This document shows, in pieces, positions 36,598 to 45,488 of a DNA stretch of 64,000 nt. A program made the position numbers and the translations under genes. The stretch's first letter is position 1. Each line of letters opens with the position of its first letter. The stretch covers positions 4,588,001 to 4,652,000 of the forward strand of contig NZ_CP114287.1 in the NCBI RefSeq assembly GCF_027111295.1. The letters run 5' to 3'. The notes below the pieces were generated by a model. The model was not told the origin of the DNA, searched no databases, and saw only the letters and a program-made list of their open reading frames with translations. This DNA is from Flavobacterium gelatinilyticum. Its GTDB lineage: Bacteria > Bacteroidota > Bacteroidia > Flavobacteriales > Flavobacteriaceae.

Positions 36598-36750
36598 ATG
36601 GCAAAGAAAACCGTAGCATCGTTACAAACATCTTCTAAGAGATTATCAAAAGCCATTAAAATGGTAAAATCTCCAAAAACAGGTGCGTATATATTCGTTG
36701 AATCTATTATGGCTCCTGAATTAGTTGATGAATTCTTGAAAAAGAAATAA
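36598..36750 (+). CDS. DUF4295 small basic protein
   Basis: A 50-residue Lys-rich protein read directly from the sequence: it begins MAKKTVASLQ and ends in DEFLKKK, with the middle KMVKSPKTGAYIF. DUF4295 genes follow rpmG in many Bacteroidota and the proteins are thought to be ribosome-associated. It follows rpmG by 74 bp, in the same direction, and a terminator hairpin follows within 20 bp. Confidence 0.88.
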   Translation: MAKKTVASLQTSSKRLSKAIKMVKSPKTGAYIFVESIMAPELVDEFLKKK

Positions 36751-36769
36751 TTACATTTACAATATATAG

Positions 36770-36800
36770 AAAAGCTACTTTCACTCGGAAGTAGCTTTTT
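36770..36800 (+). terminator. Terminator after the rpmB-rpmG-DUF4295 cluster
   Basis: AAAAGCTACTT (36770-36780) pairs with AAGTAGCTTTT (36789-36799) and a T run follows. The spacer to 37014 (about 215 bp) shows no other gene. Confidence 0.8.
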
Positions 36801-37014
36801 TATTTTTTATATTTGTTTAAAATTTTATAGAAACACAACAATTTGTGCTTTTTTAAACATTTTTTCCCGCCATACACTGTATCTTTATCTGTCTAAAGAA
36901 GCCAGATAAAGGATGTCGTTTCTGTCGGGGTTAAAGTTAAGCAGGAGGCTTTCTATAAACAGCAGGATTATTCTATACTTACAAGATAATCAAAGAACTA
37001 ACAATAAATAAAAA

Positions 37015-37968
37015 ATGAGTTTTTTTAAAAAATTATTCTCTACCGAAAAAAAAGAGACCTTAGATAAAGGTCTTGAAAAAACAAAAACAAGCTTTTTCTC
37101 TAAATTGGGTAAAGCAGTTGCAGGAAAATCTAAAGTTGATGACGATGTTTTGGATGATCTTGAAGAAGTTTTGGTGGCATCAGATGTGGGTGTAAACACT
37201 ACATTGAAAATTATCCAAAGAATTGAAAAACGTGTGGCGGAAGATAAATACCTGGGAACTGACGAACTGAACCAAATTCTTCGTGATGAAATAGGGGCTT
37301 TATTATCTGAAACGAATACCGGTGAAGCAACCGAATTTGAAATTCCAAAAGATAAAAAACCATACGTTTTGATGGTGGTAGGGGTTAATGGAGTTGGAAA
37401 AACTACTACAATTGGTAAGCTTGCCTATCAGTTTAAAAAAGCCGGGCATAAAGTGGTTTTAGGAGCTGCAGATACTTTTCGTGCTGCTGCAATCGATCAG
37501 TTACAAGTTTGGGCAGATCGTGTAAATGTACCTATTGTCAGACAGCAGATGGGAAGCGATCCAGCTTCTGTAGCATTTGATACATTACAGTCGGCAGTTG
37601 CTCAGGATGCAGATGTTGTGATTATCGATACTGCAGGGCGTCTTCATAATAAAATTAATCTGATGAACGAATTAACGAAAGTAAAACGTGTAATGCAGAA
37701 GGTAGTTGCCGATGCTCCTCATGATGTGCTTTTGGTTTTGGATGGTTCAACAGGGCAGAATGCTTTTGAACAGGCAAAACAATTCACAGCTGCTACAGAA
37801 GTAACTTCGTTAGCTGTTACTAAGTTGGACGGAACCGCAAAAGGAGGCGTTGTAATTGGTATTTCGGACCAGTTTCAGATTCCGGTAAAATATATTGGTG
37901 TAGGCGAAGGAATTGAAGATTTACAGGTTTTTAATAAATACGAATTCGTAGATAGTTTCTTTAAATAA
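37015..37968 (+). CDS. ftsY: Signal recognition particle receptor FtsY
   Basis: A 317-residue SRP GTPase without the long acidic N-terminal A domain of E. coli FtsY. The N domain (about 20-95) precedes the G domain with GVNGVGKTTTIGKL (G1), DTFRAAAIDQL (G2/insertion box), DTAGR (G3) and TKLDGTAKGG (G4), ending with a GVGEGIEDL motif. It docks SRP-ribosome complexes at the membrane for co-translational insertion. It is followed 6 bp later by a gene for a small membrane protein. Confidence 0.95.
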   Translation: MSFFKKLFSTEKKETLDKGLEKTKTSFFSKLGKAVAGKSKVDDDVLDDLEEVLVASDVGVNTTLKIIQRIEKRVAEDKYLGTDELNQILRDEIGALLSETNTGEATEFEIPKDKKPYVLMVVGVNGVGKTTTIGKLAYQFKKAGHKVVLGAADTFRAAAIDQLQVWADRVNVPIVRQQMGSDPASVAFDTLQSAVAQDADVVIIDTAGRLHNKINLMNELTKVKRVMQKVVADAPHDVLLVLDGSTGQNAFEQAKQFTAATEVTSLAVTKLDGTAKGGVVIGISDQFQIPVKYIGVGEGIEDLQVFNKYEFVDSFFK

Positions 37969-37974
37969 AATATA

Positions 37975-38154
37975 ATGAGTTTTTCTTCTTTAAAAAACAT
38001 AACGCCTGTAACCTTTTATTTTGTAAGCGTTATATGTTTTGTTTTGGCAAATTTGCTAAAAGATAATAGTCTTTCTTTTTACTATGTTTTATTAGTGCTG
38101 GGTTTGGTTTTCTTTTTTATGGGATTACTTAAACGCGTGCGTTCTAATAAATGA
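37975..38154 (+). CDS. Small two-segment membrane protein downstream of ftsY
   Basis: A 59-residue frame starting at ATG 37975 and ending at the TGA 38152-38154. It has two hydrophobic segments, about 12-26 and 36-51, with a positively charged C-terminus (KRVRSNK), so both ends should be cytoplasmic. It begins 6 bp after the ftsY stop, so it is probably co-transcribed. I do not recognise a family. The spacing and composition make it a plausible gene. Confidence 0.6.
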   Translation: MSFSSLKNITPVTFYFVSVICFVLANLLKDNSLSFYYVLLVLGLVFFFMGLLKRVRSNK

Positions 38155-38173
38155 TTCAGCTGAAAAACTTTAT

Positions 38174-38386
38174 TTGATAAGATTTCATTTTGTTCTTTTT
38201 ATTTTTGCTTTGTTCTCTGTACAGGGCGCAGAACAGATTGTACAGAAGTCCGAAACAAATTCAGAAGGTATTGTTATGCAGTTTTTAGGGTATAAAATCA
38301 AAACCTGTTTAATGCGGGATACAGAAGGCGGTAATCCCCGCCCGATGAGGAAAAAGATTTTTGCGTCTCCTGTAAAGATTTTCTAA
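38174..38386 (+). CDS. Possible short secreted protein (weak call)
   Basis: A 70-residue frame that would need a TTG start. Its first 18 residues look like a signal peptide (FVLFIFALFSVQGA) and the remainder is polar without a recognisable motif. It follows the small membrane-protein gene by about 20 bp in the same direction. It may be a remnant or a chance frame. I give it low weight. Confidence 0.25.
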   Translation: MIRFHFVLFIFALFSVQGAEQIVQKSETNSEGIVMQFLGYKIKTCLMRDTEGGNPRPMRKKIFASPVKIF

Positions 38387-38419
38387 AAAAAATAAAGACT
38401 GGTGTTTGATCTGATTTTC

Positions 38420-38938
38420 TTAATGGAGATTCCATTTAGATCCGTCTGAAAATATGACGTAATAGGCACGTGCTTTAATGATAACATTGGCATCAGTTGA
38501 GAAGTCTTCCAGGAAAAAAGTTTTCGTACTTCCGACTCTTATTTTTTGAGCTATGTTTCCTGTTGATTTTCCTTTTTCGTAAAAGAATTTTCCGTTTGCT
38601 GGTTCATTAAAAGAGTTTTCACAGTACCATTCTAATTTTAATGCCTGAATGTCTTTTTTAGATGCGTTTTTAAAGACTATTTTAATGTCTTTGTGATTTG
38701 AGTATGGATTTTTAAACAGCTGGCTTGAAATGATTTTGATCGGAGAGTTTTTTGCTTTTTCGTTATTTAAAAAATTTTCCTTTATAGATTGCGGGCTGTT
38801 TTCTTTTACTAATTCTACGGGCTTAACTTCGTTGTAAGCCAGCTTGTTATGTGTCTCGGTTTTTTTTAATCCTGTGTTTTTATTACAACTCATTATTGAA
38901 AATGCTATAATGAATGTAAAGAGGTGAATTTTGCACAT
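38420..38938 (-). CDS. Lipoprotein of unknown function
   Basis: A 172-residue predicted lipoprotein starting at MCKIHLF; the lipobox is SIMSC, with Cys18 as acylation site. A longer frame exists but its extra 41 residues look non-coding. The C-terminal half (about 75-172) is beta-rich by composition with conserved-looking segments such as DIKIVFKNASKKDIQALKLEWYCENSF and VIIKARAYYVIFSDGSKW. I recognise no family. It is convergent with the gene before it and divergent from the Flavo-1-like RNA region. Confidence 0.6.
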   Translation of the reverse strand: MCKIHLFTFIIAFSIMSCNKNTGLKKTETHNKLAYNEVKPVELVKENSPQSIKENFLNNEKAKNSPIKIISSQLFKNPYSNHKDIKIVFKNASKKDIQALKLEWYCENSFNEPANGKFFYEKGKSTGNIAQKIRVGSTKTFFLEDFSTDANVIIKARAYYVIFSDGSKWNLH

Positions 38939-39132
38939 TGGATTTAGAATTTGCATTGTAAAGAATGATGTTTTTAAACTATTTTTTTTCGAGCGCAAAA
39001 TTCTACTTAAATTAGATATAACAAAACCTTTAGAAGTCTTAAAGCTGATAGAATGAGACAAGATTTATTAAGGTTTTTGGAATTGGGAAATATAAATAAT
39101 CATTAAAGTATTTCTTTTGAAAATTATAAGCT

Positions 39133-39140
39133 TACCTTTG
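39133..39140 (+). promoter_or_regulatory. Candidate -7 element before the structured RNA
   Basis: TACCTTTG matches TAnnTTTG. Transcription from here would begin at about 39147 and read through the hairpin region into the lipoprotein gene at 39273. Confidence 0.5.
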
Positions 39141-39176
39141 CAGTTCGTCGTAAATTTCTTTTGAAAGCAGGAGTTT

Positions 39177-39265
39177 TTAGCCCTGATGGGAGCGGCATCC
39201 TTTTATGGCGGGGTTCGCCATAAAAGATATAGTCGGACAGCAGGAAAGAGCTTCTTATTAAATAA
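39177..39265 (+). ncRNA. Candidate Flavo-1-like structured RNA
   Basis: The leader holds TTTTATGGCG (39202-39211 region) and its complement CGCCATAAAA around a short loop, within a conserved-looking frame AGCCCTGATGGGAGCGGCATCC before it and GATATAGTCGGACAGCAGG after it. I know this word pattern as a common structured spacer element in Flavobacterium, similar to the Flavo-1 RNA motif. Identification is from memory and needs a covariance-model search. It is not a protein gene; the lipoprotein gene starts just downstream. Confidence 0.5.
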
Positions 39266-39272
39266 TTATAGT

Positions 39273-39713
39273 ATGAAAAACACTTTTATGGTTTTGGTTT
39301 TATCGATTCTGTTTGTAAGCTGTAAACAGGAAATAAAACCTGCAGATATTGCAAAATTAAACGGTTATTGGGAAATTGAAAAAGTGGTTTTTGATAAGGG
39401 GGAAGAGAAGGCGTACGGAATGAATGAAAACTTTGATTATTTTCAAATTAAAGGAAATAAAGGTACGCGCACGAAAGTGATGGCGCAGCTTAACGGAACT
39501 TTTTTAACGACTGATACTTTTGAAGATGTATCGGTTCGGTTTTCGGATAAAGGAACTTTTTTGGATTATAAAACCGATTATGCCAAATGGAGTGAAGAGC
39601 TGATTTCGATTTCGGATGGTAAATTTGTCGTGAAGAATGATCAGAATAAAGAATATCACTATAAAAAAGCAGGACCGGTAAATTTGATGAAAGATGGCGA
39701 AGAGACTAAATAA
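39273..39713 (+). CDS. Lipocalin-like lipoprotein
   Basis: A 146-residue lipoprotein with lipobox LFVSC (Cys17), starting at MKNTFMV; a longer frame would run back through the structured RNA and is not supported. After the signal, KLNGYWEIEKVVF is like the GxW motif of lipocalin-type beta-barrels, followed by repeated short strands up to residue 130. Function is unknown; it may bind a hydrophobic ligand at the cell envelope. It overlaps the DUF721 gene by 20 bp. Confidence 0.65.
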   Translation: MKNTFMVLVLSILFVSCKQEIKPADIAKLNGYWEIEKVVFDKGEEKAYGMNENFDYFQIKGNKGTRTKVMAQLNGTFLTTDTFEDVSVRFSDKGTFLDYKTDYAKWSEELISISDGKFVVKNDQNKEYHYKKAGPVNLMKDGEETK

Positions 39714-39990
39714 CGAAAGTACAATAAGTGCTGTTTTACAGCAGATTATTCAGGTAAATAAATTACAGCCCGGAATGGACCAGATTGACGTGCGAGACGC
39801 ATGGAAACAATTAATGGGAAGCGGTGTAAACACTTATACAAGAAACGTGGTTTTAAAAGGAAGTACGCTGTATGTTGAACTGGGTTCAGCTGTTTTGCGT
39901 GAAGAATTAAGTCACGGAAGATCGAAAATCGTAAAAATGATCAACGAAGAGCTTGGGCGCGAGGTAGTGAAGGATGTTGTTCTTCGATAG
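39694..39990 (+). CDS. DUF721 / DciA-like protein
   Basis: A 98-residue protein of the DUF721 (DciA) family. The body has the motif VRDAWKQLMGSGVNTYTRNV (29-48) and LYVELGSAVLREELSHGRSKIV (about 54-75), typical of the KH-like domain that recruits replicative helicase in some bacteria. No N-terminal extension is present. It overlaps the upstream lipoprotein gene by 20 bp, which suggests translational coupling. Confidence 0.82.
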   Translation: MAKRLNNESTISAVLQQIIQVNKLQPGMDQIDVRDAWKQLMGSGVNTYTRNVVLKGSTLYVELGSAVLREELSHGRSKIVKMINEELGREVVKDVVLR

Positions 39991-40033
39991 TATTTAGTGG
40001 TCAGTTTCAGTGATTAGTTGATAATTTGGCTGG

Positions 40034-40080
40034 AAAAAAAAATATCCCGATTCAGAATTTTGAATCGGGATATTTTTTTT
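40034..40080. terminator. Bidirectional terminator between DUF721 gene and ndk
   Basis: AATATCCCGATTCA (40041-40054) pairs perfectly with TGAATCGGGATATT (40061-40074), with A and T runs outside. It serves the two convergent genes. Diverged complementary words (CAGTTTCAGTGATTAG / ACTGAACACTGATGAC) flank it. Confidence 0.85.
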
Positions 40081-40123
40081 TATCTGAATCAGTGAGCTTT
40101 AATACTGAACACTGATGACTATA

Positions 40124-40543
40124 TTAGAATTGCTCTCTTCCAGCAAAGTGGAATGCACTTTCGATCGCAGCGTTTTCGTCGCTGTCAGAACCGTGAACTG
40201 CATTTTCTCCAATAGAAGTAGCGTACGCTTTACGAATAGTTCCTTCAGCAGCTTCAGCAGGGTTTGTAGCTCCAATTAAAGTTCTGAAATCTTCTACTGC
40301 GTTGTCTTTTTCTAAAATTGCAGCAACAATTGGTCCGCGTGACATGAATTCAACTAATTCACCGTAGAAAGGTCTTTCTGCGTGAACTGCGTAAAATGCT
40401 TTAGCATCAGCTACAGTTAATTGAGTTAATTTTAATGAAACGATTTTGAAACCACCATTAGTAATCATTGCTAAGATATTCCCGATGTGTCCGTTTGCAA
40501 CAGCATCTGGTTTAATCATTGTAAAAGTTCTATTTGTTGCCAT
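40124..40543 (-). CDS. ndk: Nucleoside diphosphate kinase
   Basis: A 139-residue enzyme that moves the gamma-phosphate between nucleoside di- and triphosphates. The active-site His117 is in [10 protein letters not shown], preceded by [12 protein letters not shown] (7-18). Length is normal for bacterial NDK. The gene is monocistronic with a TACTTTTG promoter element 24 bp upstream. Confidence 0.97.
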   Translation of the reverse strand: MATNRTFTMIKPDAVANGHIGNILAMITNGGFKIVSLKLTQLTVADAKAFYAVHAERPFYGELVEFMSRGPIVAAILEKDNAVEDFRTLIGATNPAEAAEGTIRKAYATSIGENAVHGSDSDENAAIESAFHFAGREQF

Positions 40544-40566
40544 TTTATATTTTATTAAATTTTACG

Positions 40567-40574
40567 CAAAAGTA
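40567..40574 (-). promoter_or_regulatory. Candidate -7 element for ndk
   Basis: CAAAAGTA on the plus strand reads TACTTTTG on the minus strand, 24 bp upstream of the ATG. Confidence 0.5.
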
Positions 40575-40695
40575 GACTTTTTTTATGAATTGAATTTAAT
40601 AAATTCATAATTAAAACAGTGTAGAATGGTGTTTTGGACAAGAAAAAGGCTTTTTTTAAGCAGGTTTGCAATTCTCTGTTTATATGATATAAAAA

Positions 40696-41967
40696 CTACA
40701 CCTTAAAAATCAATTTGTTTTTGTAGAAAATCCATAAAATAAAAGTCCAGATGCCTACATAAACCAACGCTCCTGCCAGTGATGCTGCCATTGGACTGCT
40801 GAAAAAAGGTGCGATCCAGAAGCGGTATAAAAAGTCTAATAAATTGGTCTGTTCTTCAGGATTTTTAGGACTCGGAAATTGTATCATTACCAATGCCTGG
40901 GGAATAATCTGCGATGCAAAAAATACAATCATAGGATTTACTCCCCAGATTAAAAATGGTTTGAACCCTTTTTTGTAATCGGCGATATCGATTATGTAAT
41001 ATAATATCGTTAAAAAAACAGTCGCTAATCCAGTCGTGTATAAAACGTAACTGCTTGTCCAGAGTGATTTGTTTATTGGGAAAACCAAATCCCACATTAA
41101 CCCTAAAAAGATGAGTACCGTTCCTGCAATTCCCATTTTTTGTGCTTTCAGAATTTTGGTTGTATCGCGCTGTAAAATCTGACCAATCAATAAACCTATT
41201 ATTCCGTTTACGATTGACGGGATAGTACTTAAAATTCCCTCCGGGTCCCAGGTTACGGTGCCGCTGTACATATGTCCTTTTAGTAAAATACTGTCGGCCC
41301 AGGCTGCAAGATTGGTTCCTTTGTCAAGATTAGCCTCTCCAATTCCAGGAACAGGAATCAAAGTCATCATGGCCCAATAACCCAATAACAAAACTGCTCC
41401 GGTTATAATTTGGGTTTTCTGTGATGTTTTTAAGTACAAAAGAGAAACTACAAAATAAACAATGGCAATTCGCTGTAAAACTCCCGGAAGTCTTACATCA
41501 TGATAGGCTTCGATTCCGCTGTAAGCGAGAAACAGATAAATAAACAGAATTGAAAAAGCCAGAATGTTTTTGATTTTTGGGCTGAAACTTCCCATTAGAG
41601 CATATCCAACGGCAATAGTTATAGCGATACGGCCAATTAAAAGCGGTATTCCTTCAAGTCCAAACAGCTGGATTTTTCCAAAGAAGTTAAAGAAAATACC
41701 CAGGCAGAACATTCGAAGTGACCGAATCAGGATTTTGCTGAAAGTGGTATCGTCATAAAATTTATCAGGCATTGCCAGCGGAACTGCCACTCCCATAATA
41801 AAAACGAAAAAAGGAAAAACTAAATCGGTTGGCGTGCAGCCGTGCCAGTCGGCGTGGAGTAATGGAGGGTATACATTACCCCAGTCTCCGGGATTGTTGA
41901 CGATTGTCATTAATAAAATTGTGAGTCCGCGAAAGACATCTAGCGAAATTAAGCGTTCTTTTACCAT
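40696..41967 (-). CDS. NagX-like membrane protein (DUF5009 family), copy 2
   Basis: A 423-residue inner-membrane protein with about eleven transmembrane segments. SLDVFRGLTILLMTIVNNPG (8-27) and TDLVFPFFVFIMGVAVPLAMP (48-68) match the HGSNAT/NagX family. It is clearly paralogous to the protein at 27321-28508 and slightly longer because of loops around residues 240-260. NagX genes usually accompany N-acetylglucosamine or glycan-use genes, but here the neighbours are ndk and bshC. The reaction is unproven. Confidence 0.85.
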   Translation of the reverse strand: MVKERLISLDVFRGLTILLMTIVNNPGDWGNVYPPLLHADWHGCTPTDLVFPFFVFIMGVAVPLAMPDKFYDDTTFSKILIRSLRMFCLGIFFNFFGKIQLFGLEGIPLLIGRIAITIAVGYALMGSFSPKIKNILAFSILFIYLFLAYSGIEAYHDVRLPGVLQRIAIVYFVVSLLYLKTSQKTQIITGAVLLLGYWAMMTLIPVPGIGEANLDKGTNLAAWADSILLKGHMYSGTVTWDPEGILSTIPSIVNGIIGLLIGQILQRDTTKILKAQKMGIAGTVLIFLGLMWDLVFPINKSLWTSSYVLYTTGLATVFLTILYYIIDIADYKKGFKPFLIWGVNPMIVFFASQIIPQALVMIQFPSPKNPEEQTNLLDFLYRFWIAPFFSSPMAASLAGALVYVGIWTFILWIFYKNKLIFKV

Positions 41968-42089
41968 TGGTTTGGGGTAAATAGGTTAGTTAATAATTTT
42001 AATAATCGCTATTTGGTTTATGTGAGCAATAATTTAGAGAAAAGAGGTGGTTATTTGTTTCTCGTTAAGTATTGCTTTATTTTTTCAGC

Positions 42090-42133
42090 CGCGAATTCAC
42101 GAATTTTTATTTATCTGAATTTGTGAATTCGCG
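42090..42133. terminator. Hairpin with GC-richer stem after bshC
   Basis: CGCGAATTCAC (42090-42100) pairs with GTGAATTCGCG (42123-42133), with A/T pairs continuing into the loop. It lies 10 bp beyond the bshC stop and probably ends that transcript; the stem has no strong T run, so it may instead be a dispersed palindrome. Confidence 0.6.
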
Positions 42134-42143
42134 ACTGATTATT

Positions 42144-43733
42144 TTAAAATGTTATAATATTAAAATTCATTTCTAAAGGTTTTAGTTTCTGCATTAAAAG
42201 CGGGATTAACTGGTCGCCTTTTTCTAAATAAAATTCAGAAAAATTGTTTTGGCGTTCCTGTAAACTGTTATTTGGGAACAATTCACACTGCAGATCGATT
42301 ACACGCTGTAACTGATCGTTTAGTTTTCTTTTCTGCGCTTTTAATAAACGTTTCTCTAAATTTTCTAAACCTTTAATCTGTTTTACTTCCTGGGCTTTTA
42401 CCGCTCCTGAAAATGATTTATCAGTTTGATTGGCCAGATTGTAAAGATATTCAAATTGTGTTTTCAGCGTTTCTTTTTGCGGTGTTAAATCAATTGGGAA
42501 AGCCGAAATTTTGTGTGTAATCTCGTTTACTAAATTTTCCTGTTTGGTAAACAAATCTTTCCAGCTCAAATTTAAATTATCGGCTTTCTTAGCTTGTTTT
42601 TCGGCTGCCAGAAGAACCGAATTACGAACTAAAAGCATCGGGAAAGTAACTTTTACGGCATCAAAAAATGATTTCAATTCCAGCCAGTATGCAATTTCTC
42701 CGCCTCCGCCAATGTAACATAAATTTGGAAGGATTATTTCCTGATATAAAGGACGCATAATTACATTTGGACTGAATTTCTCCGGATTACTGTTTAATAA
42801 TTTTAGAATTTCTTCTTTAGAAAATGAGATTTTAGTATTGTTTACATGATATCTTTCATTTTCATAAATAATTCGTTCACGAATATCGTCTTCGATATAA
42901 AATAAATTGATTTCCCTCGGATTTACCTGAATAGTATAATCTTTAAGGTCTTCAATTGTTTTTTGAACAGCCTGAAATGATGTTTGGTTTTCTAATTCTT
43001 CTTTGATGTACGGAATAAAAGCCTGCTTTAAATTTGAATCGTCAGCATCGATAATAACCAAACCATGATTTGCAAATAAGGCATTGGCTAAAAAACGGGT
43101 TGCATCAGCCAGTTTATCGTGTTTTAAATAAGCATCTTCAAAAAGTTTTTTTAAAGTATTGGCATTCGTGCTTGATCCTAATTCCAGCGAATAAATTTCG
43201 AAAAATTCAGCTAAACCTTCAGTTGAAAGTCTTCCCACAGGGCCGTTACTTTCTTTATTCCATCTGAATTTTTTTCCTTTAAAATTAAAGTAATTGATCT
43301 CTTCAAAATCATGATCTTCAGTCGCCATCCAGTAAATTGGAATAAAATTATCCGAAGGATATTTAGCTTTTAATTCTTTAGTTAAATTGATTGTAGAAAT
43401 GATTTTATACAAAAAATACAACGGTCCGCTGAATAAATTTAATTGATGCCCGGTTGTTACCGTATAGGTGTTTTCCAGAGCCAAAAGCTCGATATTTTGT
43501 CTGGTAGATTCCGAAATTTCAATGTGGTGATATTGTTTTCTTAGAGTTTCAACCAGCGGGATTCGGTTGTTATTGTCAAAACTGGCATGTTTTTCCTCAA
43601 TTTGTTTTTCGAAATTTTCCAGTGTTGGAAAATGGTTATATAAAGATTGTAAGGCTGGTTTTTGATCTAAATAATCTTGTATCAAGGTAGAGAAATATCC
43701 TGAATTTTGGTAGCTGATACAGTCGGTAGGCAT
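42144..43733 (-). CDS. bshC: Bacillithiol biosynthesis cysteine-adding enzyme BshC
   Basis: A 529-residue cytoplasmic enzyme that adds cysteine to glucosaminyl-malate in the last step of bacillithiol synthesis. The start MPTDCISYQNSGYFSTL, the VTTGHQLNLFSGPLYFLYKI segment (92-111) and IPIYWMATEDHDFEEINY (127-144) match the Rossmann-like BshC core; a long helical region with coiled-coil character lies near residues 410-490. bshA and bshB are not in the window. It is a single gene with no clear promoter element. Confidence 0.92.
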   Translation of the reverse strand: MPTDCISYQNSGYFSTLIQDYLDQKPALQSLYNHFPTLENFEKQIEEKHASFDNNNRIPLVETLRKQYHHIEISESTRQNIELLALENTYTVTTGHQLNLFSGPLYFLYKIISTINLTKELKAKYPSDNFIPIYWMATEDHDFEEINYFNFKGKKFRWNKESNGPVGRLSTEGLAEFFEIYSLELGSSTNANTLKKLFEDAYLKHDKLADATRFLANALFANHGLVIIDADDSNLKQAFIPYIKEELENQTSFQAVQKTIEDLKDYTIQVNPREINLFYIEDDIRERIIYENERYHVNNTKISFSKEEILKLLNSNPEKFSPNVIMRPLYQEIILPNLCYIGGGGEIAYWLELKSFFDAVKVTFPMLLVRNSVLLAAEKQAKKADNLNLSWKDLFTKQENLVNEITHKISAFPIDLTPQKETLKTQFEYLYNLANQTDKSFSGAVKAQEVKQIKGLENLEKRLLKAQKRKLNDQLQRVIDLQCELFPNNSLQERQNNFSEFYLEKGDQLIPLLMQKLKPLEMNFNIITF

Positions 43734-44004
43734 AATTTTAGATTTATTTTTGAAAGCTGTAAATTTAATGAAAATATGCAGTTAAAAATGTTTTTAACGA
43801 TTGCTTATGATTTGTTTTTTGTTCAGTGTTTTTAAAGTTCCCAAAATCAGTTTTTTAGTTTACCGATAAAATCAGGTTTTCGTAATATAAAATTTATGAA
43901 TTTTGTTAAATCATAGATGTAGTTCTAAAACTAATTCTTGTAAATGTGAATTATTAATAATGAAACTATATTTTTGTAAGCAAAAAAAGTTATATCTATT
44001 TTAC

Positions 44005-45282
44005 ATGAAAACGAACCCGAATAAGAAGAACTCTTTGCAGCATGTTCTTTTTGGAAGCTTGATAGGCACCACAATTGAATTTTTTGATTTTTATATTTAT
44101 GCCAATGCGGCCGTATTGGTTTTTCCGCAATTATTTTTTCCGGGTTCAGATGCTACTATGGCGACTCTGGAATCTTTGGCTACTTTTTCGATTGCTTTTT
44201 TATCGCGCCCGCTGGGTTCTGCTTTTTTTGGACATTACGGAGATAAGATCGGGCGTAAATTTACCCTTGTTGCCGCTTTGCTCACAATGGGAATCTCGAC
44301 GGTTACGATTGGTTTTCTGCCAAGTTATGCCAGTATTGGTGTTGCTGCGCCATTATTGTTAATGCTCTGCCGATTCGGGCAGGGTGTTGGTTTAGGCGGA
44401 GAATGGGGAGGAGCTGTTTTGCTTGCTATTGAAAATGCACCGCCGCATAAACGTGCGTGGTACGGCATGTTTCCGCAATTGGGTGCTCCAATTGGATTAC
44501 TGCTTTCCGGAGGAACTTTTCTTTTGTTGACTGATTCTATGAGTAATGAAGATTTTATGGATTATGGTTGGAGAATTCCATTTATTGCCAGTGCACTTTT
44601 GGTCATAGTCGGTTTTTACATTCGAACAAAAATTACAGAAACACCTTCTTTTGAAAATTCCAAAAAAGAACAAGAAGAAGTTAAAGTTCCTTTTTTAGAA
44701 TTAGTCAAATCATATAAAAATCAGCTTATTTTTGGAACCTTCGCCGCTATTACGACTTTCCTGGTTTTTTATCTTATGACGGTATTTACGTTAAGCTGGG
44801 CAACTTCTGATCTTGGAATTGTTAAAAGAGACGGATTGCTGATACAATTGTTTTCGGTATTGTTTTTTGCCATTTTTATCCCGGTTTCGGCTGTAGTGGC
44901 AGATAAAATTGGTCGTCGTAAAATGCTCATTTTAGCAACTCTTGCTATTGCCGTTTTTGGATTTTTCTTTCCATTCTTTTTAAGTACCGGAAATATAGCG
45001 TTAGTAACCACTTTTGCTTGTATAGGAATGGCTTTAATGGGATTCACGTATGGACCTTTAGGGACTTTTCTGTCTGAGTTGTTTCCAACAAATGTTCGTT
45101 ATTCCGGAGCATCTTTAACTTTTAATATGGCGGGAATTTTGGGTGCTGCTTTTGCGCCTATGATCGCTATTTGGTTAGCTAAGAAATATGATGTCAGTTA
45201 CGTAGGGTTTTATTTAGTTGCTGCAGCCTTAATTTCTTTAATTTCGTTCCTTGTAATTAGTAAAGATGAACATAAATTTTAA
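44005..45282 (+). CDS. MFS transporter of the metabolite:H+ symporter (MHS) family
   Basis: A 425-residue inner-membrane protein with about twelve transmembrane segments. SLIGTTIEFFDFYIYA (about 16-31) and the FGHYGDKIGRKFTL loop (about 74-87) are family markers, with GGEWGGAVLLAIENAP (about 132-147) and the second loop DKIGRRKML (about 309-317). MHS members import organic acids, osmolytes such as proline or betaine, or aromatic acids. The substrate cannot be read from the sequence. Longer starts upstream exist but would add a non-homologous polar stretch. A terminator follows at 45363. Confidence 0.85.
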   Translation: MKTNPNKKNSLQHVLFGSLIGTTIEFFDFYIYANAAVLVFPQLFFPGSDATMATLESLATFSIAFLSRPLGSAFFGHYGDKIGRKFTLVAALLTMGISTVTIGFLPSYASIGVAAPLLLMLCRFGQGVGLGGEWGGAVLLAIENAPPHKRAWYGMFPQLGAPIGLLLSGGTFLLLTDSMSNEDFMDYGWRIPFIASALLVIVGFYIRTKITETPSFENSKKEQEEVKVPFLELVKSYKNQLIFGTFAAITTFLVFYLMTVFTLSWATSDLGIVKRDGLLIQLFSVLFFAIFIPVSAVVADKIGRRKMLILATLAIAVFGFFFPFFLSTGNIALVTTFACIGMALMGFTYGPLGTFLSELFPTNVRYSGASLTFNMAGILGAAFAPMIAIWLAKKYDVSYVGFYLVAAALISLISFLVISKDEHKF

Positions 45283-45362
45283 ATCTTTTATAAAAATATC
45301 CATTCTAATGACATTATGTATTAATGTAATGATGTGTTAGAAGTTTAAAAATATTGAAATAG

Positions 45363-45400
45363 AAAAGTCCGCAGAAATAATTTATTTTTTGCGGACTTTT
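45363..45400 (+). terminator. Terminator after the MHS transporter gene
   Basis: AAAAGTCCGCA (45363-45373) pairs with TGCGGACTTTT (45390-45400), with a run of T following. Confidence 0.8.
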
Positions 45401-45462
45401 TACTTAAATAAATACTAGAGGGCTTCTCTAAAATCTTTTCAAAAAATGTCCTTAATATCCTG

Positions 45463-45470
45463 TATTTTTG
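45463..45470 (+). promoter_or_regulatory. Candidate -7 element for the radical SAM gene
   Basis: TATTTTTG matches TAnnTTTG and lies 18 bp before the TTG start at 45489, which supports that unusual start. Confidence 0.5.
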
Positions 45471-45488
45471 CAAGAAAAATAAATTCTT

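Noticed and set aside
39186..39272. N-terminal extension of the lipocalin-like lipoprotein.
   Set aside because: It would read through the structured RNA region and place the signal peptide in the middle of the protein.
43903..44004. N-terminal extension of the MHS transporter from a TTG at 43903.
   Set aside because: The extra 34 residues are Cys/Lys-rich and unlike the family; the conserved protein begins at the ATG at 44005.
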